Source: Anarhynchus alexandrinus (Eukaryota; Chordata; Aves; Charadriiformes; Charadriidae). From it: a stretch of DNA of 64,000 nt. Below the pieces are notes generated by a model. The model saw only the letters and a program-made list of their open reading frames with translations. It was not told the origin of the DNA and searched no databases. The position numbers and the translations under genes are program-made. The stretch covers positions 2,852,617-2,916,616 of the forward strand of contig VUYV01000046.1 of NCBI GenBank assembly GCA_008711295.1. Direction: 5' to 3'. Below are positions 36,941-49,800 of the stretch, piece after piece (the stretch's first letter is position 1; each line of letters begins with the position of its first letter).

Positions 36941-39009
36941 AATAAATGAAAAGATAGTTTTCTTCTCTTTTCCATGTCAGACCCTTGCACTGTAAACAGA
37001 GCATGGTTTTGATCTGACCAGGGGCAAGAGTATTTTTCCTGTTGCCTAATTGCTATTTATGAGGCCAATCCTTCTCTACCAATCTGGTGTCTCATATACA
37101 TCTGCTCATAATCACAGGCACATGTTTATGATTTCCCTTTCTGTAAGTTTCAGGGAATTGTCCTTTTCATACTGTTCCTTGAATGTAAGGATATAAAAAG
37201 GAAATACAGATACAACCCTCTGAGAACAGTTTGGAATTCAGCCCCCAGAAAGGTTATGTCCTGACTCTGATAGATCTTGTTAATGTTCTCATCTTCATTT
37301 GCATTCCTAACTAGACTGTGTAGAAGAGCATCTTCATTTTTGGGAGGTCGTAGATACTTAAGGTTAAAATAATATGATAATGTAACTGATCTTTTGGAGA
37401 CAATCCTTAAACTCAATGGCAATGACTTCAAGGAGGAAAAAGAGCTTAAAGAGATGAAATTGTCCACTACGGAAACAAACGGATTAGGGGGATACATTCA
37501 AATAAGTCACAGAGAAGTTGCAAATTAAAATTTCTCTCTCTCTTTCCTTTTTGCTGTATATACATCTGTAAAAATCAATGTGAGTAAATGTAATCTCAGC
37601 GTGCTACATCGTTACCTGATGTAAATTATCTCAGCTTCATTGATTTCTGTAAGACTATATATGTGTATTATAAAGGGGGGCATTAGCTGGTGGTTTATTT
37701 TCATAGATAATGTGTCATCACTCTATCATACATTCCTACAGTAACTCTGAAATGATATTTTGAAAAGTCCAGTCAGCACCTAGCAAAAAACTAGAACAGA
37801 ATGTGAGAAATAATGTCAAATATTTTGCCAACCAGAACTTTACACAGTGAGGAAAATGACAATGTGTATCTAATATTTTGAAATATTCAATTGCACACTG
37901 CTTCCTTTCCAACCTTGTTCTGAACTACCCAGTGTAGAAAGAAGTAACTATGTTTTATGAGTTCCATACAGAGTGCTGCTGGTATTCTTCTTTTATTGCT
38001 GCTTCATAGCAATATCAGCTCCTCTTTCTTAAGTAATATTTCAAAATGTTTCTGTCTGAGTGGTAAGCTTGTAGGCCGCCATGTTTATTCTCCAAGGTGT
38101 TCTTGGATGTGATTAATCAAAAAAAAGACAGAATCTTTATTATACCCATTTGCTGGAAAAATAAAATAAAATTTAAAAAAACTAGTCATGTTATAGGACA
38201 AAATTAAGTGCACTTCGTCTTGGATTACAACACAGAACTCTTGATACAGTGTCGCAAATATGCAGGTCAAGATTTCAAGTCCCAGCTGCATGGTGCACGA
38301 CTCCGGCTCAAACATAGTTCACAGGAGCCATACGGTACCTTTGAAATGTGACATGCTGTTACCAAGATCGTTGTGGAACACTTCTGTCTTCAGAGCATTT
38401 TTGAACAGAACTCCTCCATTGCCTGATTCTTTATTTGGGTACACAGGCAAAGGGGGAGGGAGATGAGGCAATACTCAGCTGCGTTTATATCTCTTTCTGA
38501 GTTCCTGCTCTCCCCTCCATTTCTGATAAATGTTTTCCAGGCTGACTCTGCAACAGTGCTGAAGCCTGAGGACTTCATTCCAAAGCTGATCAGGAAAACA
38601 AATTTCTGTCCTCAGAAAATATCAGTATTTGGAATAAGACATTAAAATGATTTGAAGGTTTTTTTCTTTCTTTCTCTCTTTTTTTTTTTTCTTTTCACCT
38701 AAAGTAAAAGACTTTAAGAAATTCTTTTTGGAGAAGGAAAATGGAGGTTTTTGTAGCTTGTCAACTTCCTGCCAACTGAACACTGCTGTCAATTTCACCT
38801 CCTGACCTCTTGTCGATTTCATTTTCTGCCAGAAGGCAGAAAGTGACTCCGATGAGAATCTTCCAGGCAGGGAGCCAGAGCCAGACGCTGGTCACCTGCT
38901 TCCTCTGCCTCTCCAGTTCTCAGCATCCCCACCTGGACCAAGCCTACTTCCAGTTCCCTAATTCCTCACATGAAGGGTCTTTAGCAATCTTGTGGGTTTT
39001 TGTCTTTTC
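36941..39009. other. Gene-less AT-rich stretch
   Basis: No gene recognised. The 115-codon antisense frame (37150-37497) has no domain. A pyrimidine-rich tract lies at about 38660-38697. Confidence 0.6.
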
Positions 39010-39098
39010 TTTTTTTTTTTTTTTTTGTCNNNNNNNNNNNNNNNNNNNNNNNNNNNNNNNNNNNNNNNNNNNNNNNNNNNNTTTTTTTTTTTTTTTTT
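39010..39098. repeat. Poly-T tract spanning a 52-base assembly gap
   Basis: A T17 run (39010-39026) and GTC are followed by 52 N (39030-39081) and then another T17 run (39082-39098). The gap is most simply an unresolved homopolymer. The 120- and 77-codon frames that read through the N run are artefacts. Confidence 0.9.
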
Positions 39099-42000
39099 CC
39101 TATGGAGAATTTAGATATTTTTTTTTTCTTCCTGAATGGATTGCTCTCTGTTCGAAAATCATTCTGCCATAAAATTGACTATCAGCTCTGTTTCTTTCTT
39201 CCTCCTATAATGCCTAAAAAGGGGCTTAGCTGACTCCAGAACATGCAGGAATGATGCTTCCTAATATACTCAGCATGGCTGCTTGTGTTGGAAATGAGAT
39301 GAAAGCACTTGAATCATTTTCCTTTTCAAATGGCAGTCTAATTAACATATAGATCAGCTGGCTAACACTTCCATGAAACATGTACGGTACTTGTTATTAA
39401 AATACAAGCACTCTTTGAACTTCAGCAGTCACTTGAAAATTTTTAATCTTCCGATTCTGCCTTTGTTTGTAATAGTTTAGATAAGAAATTGGACAGCCAG
39501 GGTGCTAAACCTAAGCAATCATTTGGACACTCTTAATGTCGTGGTTGTGCTTCTATTTGTTTAACAGCATATATTATGCATAAGGAATCCCAGTTCAAGG
39601 ATTTATCTAAATTGAAAGTGCTATAGCAGATGACAGAAAGAGGATTTCTTTCAAAATTAGCTTGTGTCTTTTTAGGCAGACTGAATTATCCCCAGGTCCC
39701 ATGAAATCATCTACAATAGCTTTCACTGGCTCTTGGCAGCAATGGCACCTTCTGCTGAGATGAGCCAATGAACTGGAATATGCTTTTGTTGCTGGACCTG
39801 AAAACTGCATGAGATTGGAGCATGATGCATGAAAAACGGGAAAAATCCTGAGGGTAGTGCTACTGCTCACAGACCTCAATATAAAAGACAGGGTGAGCTT
39901 AGTGCTTGATTCATAGTGGGGGAGAGGGAATCTACATGAGCAAAAAATTGCTTAAGCCTATAAGTGCTACACAATAGGTAAGAGAAAATTGAGTCTTGAT
40001 TTGAATGCATTAAATAGCCCCTTTGTTTAATAAAAAAAGCCCTGGCATAAAATGACCTTCTTTGCTTGATATTTATGATGATTGTTCAATTTACTTCAAC
40101 ATAAACATGAACCACAGATTAAGTGATTGTAAAATTGAGAGATTGGTTTGTCTAAGTTCACTTTTTCAATGTATTGTAATATAGTCTGTGGATAAAAAAA
40201 ATGTGATTTTTTTTTTTTGTTTTGTTTAGTTGGGTTAGTTTGGGGTTGGAGTTTTTTGTTTTAACTGGTTCCAGCAATTCCAATGAGCAAATCACTATGT
40301 GTCAAGGGAAAAAAAAAATTATTTGGCTCTTCTTTTTTTTCTTTTGTGGATATGAAAAATTTGACTAAAGTTAGCTGTGGACAGTTCCATGGACATATTT
40401 CAGAGCTTACCAGATAGGCAAAGAATTTAACAATGTGCTTAATTTGAAGTCACTGGGATTTAGACATCTGATAATATTGGTAAATCATGCCCTTTAGAAG
40501 CCTTTTCTTTTCTTTATAAACCAAACTTGACCTTGATTTTCAAGCTGAATCTTTATCTCTACTACCAGTTTTGCTCATAGTTTTCCACTGGCAGAGGATC
40601 ACAAGGGAAAACAATGAATGAACGACAGGTGGAAAACTAGAGGGACATTTCACATGTCAGACTGGAGCCTTAGTTTGAAACTACAACTCTTCAGATGATG
40701 AAAAACCCCTAACAAGGGTTAAAATTCAGTCCAGGTTTTTAGGATCTTGCTTTTCCAAGACAAACACAAAAAGACCACTAAAAACCTCCTTCCTGAATTT
40801 AATCACTTTTCAATGTCAAAACTTATTTAGGTTTTGACACTGAATAGAGACTAAATTAAACAACAATAATTTATCTCTCACTTCTGCTAGTCTTCTAGGA
40901 GGTATTCCAAAAGAATAGTCAATATACAACAGATAGACACTAAATATACCCTGACTATCTGGCTGTCTTTTTTTCCCTTAGGCTCATTCACCCTCACTGC
41001 TGCCTTTGCATTGCTGGCAGCAGGAGGACAAGCTGACAGGTTGAGTGCACACTTACTGCTTTCCCCTTTTCCCTCTGCAAATGCAGAAATCAAGTTGTAA
41101 TCAAGATGGTAAAGACATTCTTCATCAAGTAAAATCCAAGATGGACAGGACAAGAATAGAGAATGCTGTGTATTTTATTGATATGTTTCAGTAATCACAA
41201 ATAATTAATTGAGTCCAAAGGTTCACCCATTAGTATGGGAATGATACATCCCATTTCACTGAATATATCTCTACTACATTTGAATCCTGCTCCACAGTAT
41301 CTCCTGTCTGGTCTGCCTATATTAGAGGACAGATTGCTTCTCTTAAAATCGGGTTGCATGTTTCAAGCTAAGAAAATCTAAACTTACATCTATAAGAGCC
41401 AAAGACCAAAAGACCATGTACCTTCCATTTGTACTTCCCAAATACAGACCTTCTATGTAAATTCTCTAGGCACTGTCTTTCAGTGCCTCTGTCATCAAAG
41501 GAGATTTAGAATCAAACAAAGGACACATCCAAGAACTAAAGTTAAGCTCCTGTTTAAAAATCCATCTGATGGTTGTGAGTATCACTGTTAAAAATGTTAT
41601 CTGGAGATCAAAAAGACACCTGACAATTAAGACAAGATGGCGTAGTAGCAGCTTGACATAACATGGTATTTGCAGTGGAAGAGAGCATTGTTGTTAAATA
41701 CTAAATAAGGTTGATCTGTTTTTTAACCGATTGGTGGTGAACTGCACTTGTGAAAATAATGCCAGATGAATTGTAGTATTGGATAAGGGTTATCATATGC
41801 TGGCCGTAAAGTATTTTAGGCTGGAAACTACAGGTAGGTTCCAACAATCTGAAATAGCATTTCTATAGGAATTATGGGAAAGGGAAACCCTAATTAATTT
41901 TATGTGGAGCTTGAAGAATTTATGAGTATGAATAGATGATGTGGTTCCTTCAGTTGGCAGGGAATCTATTCAACAAACCATGAAATAAATCCTTGATGCA

Positions 42001-44883
42001 GGCTCCTCCGATAACAGCTGAATCATCTATATTCACTAGGTTTTGATTTCATCTTTGGTTGAACATTTATTAACATTGGGATGAAGGATTAGTTTGGATC
42101 AACATTTCTTGTGATTGTACTTTAAATTTGCCATAGACATAGTAGGCTTTGTGTGTTGTAAATGAAGTATAAATACATGACTTTCATTAATTACTCTACA
42201 TTATTATTATTTTATTAGCAGCATTCTGCGAAGCCATTGCTTATCAAAACACTATCTCAGACAGCACTTTTTCGTGACTTATTTGTGCAGAATTTAAACA
42301 CTGGCCTGATGAATACCCATCATGTAATGCAGTAAGAATGATAGCAAACATACCAATTAAACAGCACCTTCCTTCTCAGCTTCATAGTTACATTTCTGGT
42401 GAAACTTTCTAGCCAGTGCGAAGATAAAGATTAACTTCATCAAATTTTCAGCGGTGCTCTGAGAAGCTACCTTCCTTTCCACCTGCACACAGGGGTTATG
42501 ACCAAATCCCTGCATGTTTAGGTGACAACTCACAGTTAGCAAGTTGCAGTGGATTGAGCTCCAGCAGTCTGACACTTAGCTCTTAATACCTTTGTTTTAC
42601 AAGATTATTACTGCATGGCATGCTTAGTACTGAGTAGTTTCAAGTGAATTAAACGAGAAGGTGAGAGGGACCATAATTTAACTGAAGCACTTCTTGTGTG
42701 CTTTGCCTTCAGAACACCACATTTTTGGATTCTCCCATCTGTGCGGCTTGGGGCTGACAACTGCGGGGAAAAGTATTTAACGTGCAAGGGTTAACAAATG
42801 AACCTCAAATAAAATGTATCATCCTTCTCTGTATTGAAAAAAAAAAAAAGAGAAAGAGAAAGAAATGTGTTTCAGCAGAAGGCTTCCCTGTGATACCAAG
42901 TAATCTGACTATGCTGAGTATCATAAATCACTCTGAAAGAAGACAGACTTCAAAAATAATTGTGGCAAAAATGCATGGCTTAGATGGTCCTTACAGGGAA
43001 GGCTACATTTGCGGTTGATGCTGCTCATAATGATTTTTTTATGTGATTTATTTCCTACATGTCTGCATTTGTTCTTTCATGTCCATATTTAATAGATGCT
43101 ATGCAGTGAGACAAATGCTCACGAGTCTTTTCCTTTAAATGAAGGAAACATGATATAAAGACTAATCAGGTTTTCTCTCCCCTAAACTTTTTTCCACAAA
43201 AACATTCCTTCTAGATGATCAGTCTATATTTCACAATCTGTATCAGATAAAAGCTTTTTATGACTTCAATTCCTGTCTAAAGACAACTGGGTTTCATCAC
43301 GGTATCCTGAACTGTAAATCACAGTAATGGTAGGTTTAGCTGCAACAGTTGATCTTAATCCCACTATTTGTATTGTCCTCTGTTAAGGGCTACTATCCTA
43401 ATACTAGGGAGGGCTAATTGGGGTATTCAACCACTTCTCAGCTTTCATGAAAACCAACTAATCCTGCGTTTGTTGTGATTGCATTGTGAACCCTGTAGGG
43501 TGTGAAGGCTGAGAAAAGAGAATGTTTCATTTAACCAACACAGAGACCTTTTTTTAAAAAAAGTGAAAAAGGCAGCTTAAATATTTTTCCTTTGTAGCCA
43601 CCTTCAATATAACCTTCCTGTATGGATGTATCAAAACCCATGGTACCTCCTACTGAAACTCTTCTATGCAGTGTGTCCATTTAAATATGGGGTAGGACCA
43701 AGCTTTAACACCACTACTACTCCTCTGCCACTAGACGATCAGATCACCTTGGTTTTTTCATTCATTTTTTTCTACCTGTGAGGGGAAGATGGGGTGTGGG
43801 GGATAATCCTAATCTTCATCTACCCAAAATCTAAACTAATGGATAGGAGAACACTAGTGATGCATGTCTTGCTGTTAAGGTATCCAACAAGCATTGCAAT
43901 GCAGTTTTCATTTCTCTTCTCTTAAGCCAGTTCTCCTCCTGGAGATGGTAAATTATGACTTCAGTGGGGAGAATCACTGTCCCAATTACACACATCCATG
44001 AGTTCCTCTGTTTAGTCTGACTTTCAGAATATATAATGCTGCCTGTTCTCAAAAATAATGCTCAGATTCTGATCTGTTGGGTGCTTGGGAATATCCAGAG
44101 AAAGTGGAAGGTAATAAAGCTGACACTGCATTTTGGCCACCTTTATTTTTATTTTGTCTCCAAGCTATTTTGAGGTGATCGGCACCTTTAATTCTCTTGC
44201 CAAAATCTGTCAGTCTACTGTACATGTTACATATTGGAATGAGAAGACGTACTGTTGACCCTGGATGCCCTCATTAATCCACAATAGGATTGATACTACA
44301 GTTATGCATGTATACATGCATAAATGTTCTCAATATACATGTACACATAGATAGACATATCGAGCAGATTTTTTAAATTACCTACCCACAAAATGTTCTT
44401 CTGTCACCTCTGAACTTAAACCATTTCCAGTCTGAATCTCCGCACATGCTTATATATTTTTTCTTCTGTTTGAATTCTCTTATTCCTTGTTTTCTATACA
44501 CCTTTCATGATCTTCTTCTGTAGGTGTTTGACATTCTGGTTGCTCTCTCTGTCCTTTCTTTCCCTCTGGCTATTTACTCTCTGCTCCTTTTAAGAGCATC
44601 TTTTTTGACTGTAACATGAGCACATTTGCATTTGACTTAAAGTCAAGCTGTTTATACCTTTGAAATTAAGTAAAATAAATTCTCCCAACCCTCATAATAA
44701 TTACTTGTACCTCTGGTTAGTTCTGACTTCTTCAACTTAGTAAACAATCCTTGAATTTGACCTAAATGTTTTATGCTGGCACTGTCTTAATATAAGTAGT
44801 CTTTGGCTGGTACAAACGAAAATAAAAGACTGTTAAACTGTCTGGTTCAGATTCAGTTGTGAATGCTGCTTGAAATAGAGTAG

Positions 44884-44919
44884 GAATGATGTCCCTGTGG
44901 AGAATGATGTCCCTGTAGA
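44884..44919. repeat. 18-bp tandem duplication
   Basis: GAATGATGTCCCTGTGGA is followed directly by GAATGATGTCCCTGTAGA, one mismatch in 18. It is a recent local slippage product. Confidence 0.9.
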
Positions 44920-46842
44920 GAAGAGGGTTCAGGAACGCTAAAAAACCCCCTAATTTTTCTGTCAGTCTGGTAGTTTTGTGCATGGTTTCTTACCTTCTTG
45001 CCAGTGATGCCCAAGTTCATGTGTGAAGGGCAGGACGAACCAGGGGAGCAGGCTTTCCAGCTAAGGTGTGCCAGATGGTTTAAGCATACAACTGATAACA
45101 GTGGTGTCATAGATGAAATGGGGTCTAAGGAAGTCTTTACATTGTGGAGTTCCCTAAAAGGTTGGCAAATGAAAGCAATACTGCAGCCAGTCATTCCCTT
45201 GGGTCCTGCACATGTTTTTGATCAAGGAGCAAGTATCGTTCTTGGGGGTGCAAATGTTGAAAACCATAATATGGGGGGAAATCATCTTTCCCAGTCTTCT
45301 ACTGTTCCCATATTCATGAGTATCATCACTATTCTTTCTTTTACTTTAAAGGAGACAGTGGTTTCACACATATCACTTTGTAATTGTTCCTTATAGGTTT
45401 AAATTTCAGAAACACAAGAGAGATGAAGAGATATAAAGAAATACAAAGAGGTTAAGCTTTGTTTACTAGACAGGTATAAGCATCTTCTAATATTTGCCTA
45501 CATAAATAACTTCAAAGGAAAACTTATACCAATTCAGTTATACAATTTTATTATTCATTATCCCACTCTCAAAGCTTCATATACTCATGCTTAATTAATT
45601 TATCTCAACTTTTAACTACTGTAAGTACAGATGACACTTACTTAGTCCCTTTTATCTAGACTTTTCTTCCTCTCTTTCACCTCACCTAAATGCCTCCTGC
45701 GTACTCATTTGGATGTAATGTCAACATGGCATTATAACAACTGGGTATTGAGCACAGATTAAATATGTACTTGAGCAGCTAATCAGTGTTGAAATCGAGG
45801 TTGCCATCTCCTCACGTTTATCAGTATCTAAGTAGAAGCCTGGGAGACAGGGCCAGGCATGTTCCTTTATGTTGTCATCATACCTTGTAGGTACACTGGA
45901 TCAGTCAGTCTACCAGCAGTAGCAGAAGAGCTATGACTAGTCAAAATCTTTTTCCCAGACCGAAGGGAGCAGAGACCAGCAGCTCCCTCAGATTTGCAAC
46001 ATGATCAAGAAAGTAACACAAAAAGGAACTGACAGTAGGAGGAAAAATGCATTTGCCTGACTGAGAGATCATACTGTGGACAGAACTGCAAAACAGATGG
46101 GAGTTTCTCTGACCTTGCCTGCTCCAAATTTATCACTGGACATGTTTAATTAAAAACGCATCAGATTGAGTCATTTTGTTATATGGAAAATGTTGGAGTC
46201 CCTCAGGTGCAATCCCTGTTGGAAGAAACACAACAAGGACAAGATTCTTCATTGCAGCAACAGAAATCAGTTGCAAAAATAGTATAAAGCCCATCCTACA
46301 GGGGAATTGGACAGGCTTGAGATAAGCCAGTACATTGTCTTGTGCTTTTTTATTTCTCTGGTCAGCAAGAGGACAGAGTAACTTACAATAGGTGTGAAAC
46401 ACCCAGTTGAGACAAATTATGTTCATGTCGTTCCTTTATTTCCCTATTTCCCTTATAACCTATGTTTCTCTTGTATCAACTATTTTTCTGACTCAGTTTG
46501 CCCCTTCTGGGGCTGGCTAAAACTCAGAATAATTAAAAGCCACATATAATGAAGTTTTTGTAAATTGGGAGATAAAAGGAAAGAGATATTAAGAAACAAA
46601 AATAACCATAATACCACCTTACAATAAATGTTCTTCAATGTGATCATCAAGAACACCAATTCCTTTTGGGGTATTAAAATGGATTTTAATTCAATCTTTA
46701 GAAATGAGAAACTATTCATTTAATGTGAGACTGGACAATTTATTAAAAATTGCTATTAACGAGTGCTAATAGTAGAATTTACCATGTGTAAATTTCTCTT
46801 TAAATTCTTTTTAAAGAGATGCAGTCCTTATGGTTAAAGCTA

Positions 46843-46860
46843 TACACACATACACACACA
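46843..46860. repeat. Short (CA)n microsatellite
   Basis: An ACACACATACACACACA run followed by other CA-rich bases. Confidence 0.85.
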
Positions 46861-49800
46861 GAGTATGAACATATACTGCACACATATACATACATGTAAG
46901 TGTCCTTGCTTGGCTGGTTTGCCAGAGGTTATCAATATGTAAAGGCTTTAGAAGTCCCTGTTCAAATACTTCTCAGGGCAGACTATAGTCAAAACATGAA
47001 AGTGGCTTAAAACAGTGCCAGTTCCTTTGCCACAAAGACTTACTAATAGGAAATATGTGGGCTCTCAGCCACGGCTGACAAAACATAACTGTTAAAGTAA
47101 TGCTAGAGTAAGCGAATCACTTCATATGTGTTAAAGATGTCTCCGTCTTTCCCAATATAAACAAAAAAACCCCAACCCAAACACAAAACCATAAACAGTA
47201 GGAGCTACAATTTCCATGCAAAAGTGAGACTGCCCATAGTAGAACTGTGTCCATTGGAAAGAGGAATCCACTGTTGTAATTTCCTAACTGATCATCCTGA
47301 TCATCAGGAAATCAGAAGTAATCTCATTTTTTTAACAATTGCAGTTCCTACTCTAATTGCAGGTCCTTCCCCTAATGAAATGTTAATGTCAATAATGCAG
47401 GGATGATGAGTGCACATACACGTCTAATGACACCTTCAATAAACCTTATAGTTACACTGACAAATATGCTTTGGGTTTTTTTTGATATCTGAAATGGTGT
47501 TAAATTATCAAAGCAGCTCACCGAATACATAAACATGAGACTACAGAGATTATTAATATTAAACATGAAATCCCTGTGAAGGAGACATTAAGGATCTGAT
47601 GTGAACTGACAAAAGCCAATGAATTTCAAGTTAAACTTGCTACCTTGTCCTTAATTCCCTTTGGGGTGTCTACCAGTGGTGTTGGAATTGATGTAAAGTG
47701 GCATGAATGTTTAGGATGCCCATTGGTGTCTTGGCAGAGGGCAGCATCTTTGGGCTGTTCTCTGTATCATGTGGAGGATTGCTGTGGTTTCCACAGATTT
47801 AACTCAGACCTTTCAATGTTATGTTATGAAGTTTCAAGTATTTTCTTAAAGGTCAGTCCAAACAATTAAAAATACAATGCTGCATAAGACTGCTTGTTTT
47901 TTTTTTTAAATTTAATTATAATCACCTACCTTTTAATTTTTCATTAAGTTTTCCAGGTTTGGGCATCTTCAGATTTTCATCTCTTATCTTTAATTGGAAA
48001 CAATGTTTTTCTCTTCCTCTTTCCCCCCAAAAAATTGATTTCTATTGCTGAGGTGCTATTTTTAATTACTCAATTAAATATTTGAACATTTGTTTTCCCA
48101 TTTCACAATTTGATCTGGAGAACATGAATAAATGTCCTGAAGCAGACATTAACAACAGACACAGGATTGTCCTTAAAACTCCCCCCTATGTAGAATGCTT
48201 AGGGGGCAGATCAACACACATTTTCTTCAGCATAGGAGCTCTAAGTCATATGCTGTTCCCGGCCTCTTCTTTCTGATTTGGCCAACACTTCACTTCACTT
48301 CAGTGATGTGATACAACTGTTTGCCTTATCTGGTGAATTATAGCACTTTACTGAACTCAAGTGCTTTGCAAATAGTTTCTCCTTTTCTATAAGGGGGGAT
48401 ATTTTGATGATGCAGTGTATGGTGTCTTCCTGCAGCAATTATTTCAGCACAAGTTGAGAAGAAAGGAGCTGGGTTGTGAAGGAGCCAAAACTTCCATGGA
48501 AACTCACCAACCAACACTTTGGTGCAAAAGCAAGTTTTTCGTGTCATGGAGCTGTGAATTTAAGAAGGTGCAGACACCTAAGAGTGGAGATGCATTGTAA
48601 AACAACCTCACCGTGTCAACTGTTAGCATGATAATATAATAGCTCCCTTTATAAAGCACTCAAGCAGATTTAAATTAAATTAGAAAAATCACCTCAGGAG
48701 GGGAAGAGAAAAGAGGATTGGGACTACCAAGTGCCAGAGTCTAGTCTGATGCAAATTAAAAGACTTAATGTGATAAATCCCTAAGCAAATGGGGCTTTTG
48801 TAATGGAACTACCAACAGTCCCTCCATTTTAACAGTGCTGCCAAGCCCTGCCATATGAAAGCATAAAAGCTATCATCTGCAGTGTTTGGTCTAGGTTCAG
48901 CTCCCTCCTCTTTGCTTCATGGACCATTTTGGAGACCAACTGACATCAGTAATTAGACCCTCCCTCACAAGAACACACTGACAGGTACCTCAGGCAGTTC
49001 CAAGTCATTCCGTTCAGATTTATGCACCCTCTGTCCTGAAAAAGCCTCAGTTCAACCTTCCCTCAACCTACCCAGAGGGCAGAGCATCTCTGGAGTTTTA
49101 GTCAAATAAGTTGGGAGCTAAAAGAAATTTCTCAAATAAGGTAAAATGCAGCTACAAGCAGAAATATATATTAAAAAAAAAAATAATCTCAGAGTTCATC
49201 AGTGGCTTCCAGGAGCCTGAAACACTGGAAGTGAATTAGGGTCATGCTTAAAAACATTAAAAATGCAAATCTCAAAGTTTAGACTTGGCAAACTATTACA
49301 GAAATCATATGATTTTTAGAGCACCTCTCTGTCTTCACAGTAAAACTCTCACATTAGTAATTTCTAATAAATCATTGAATCAAGTTATCTCTTCACAGCA
49401 TGCCACACCACCTATGTCAAACACAAGGGCTCAGAAGTCATAAGTAATGGGAAATCTATGCCTGTTTCAGTTTCTGGGGATTCCTGAGCAGTCTGGCAGA
49501 TCTCTGTTTCTCCTTCTACACACTGAGAATAGTAGTCATCCTTGCCTGGTGACTACTTATCACTATTAGCAGAAGCATACCAAGGAACGGATGCTAGGTG
49601 CTATGATTATCTCACATGAAATACTTGCTGACTGGATTATCTAATTGCTAGTGAAAAATAATGGGAAAAGCTTATGGATGCTCAAAAGCATCTCACATGG
49701 CTGTTCAGGTGCCTAAACCAACTACTCAGCTGTGTGCCATCAGAGCGACTCCTTCCCAATTAATTCACCTCCCAGTGAAAACAGCAAGGCCAACTTATGG

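Noticed and set aside
38810..39233. Frames of 120 and 77 codons across the 39-kb gap
   Set aside because: They read through 52 N and flanking poly-T, giving poly-Phe.
44998..45396. 132-codon open frame
   Set aside because: No recognisable domain, low-quality composition for a protein, and an overlapping antisense frame of 113 codons. Chance is sufficient.
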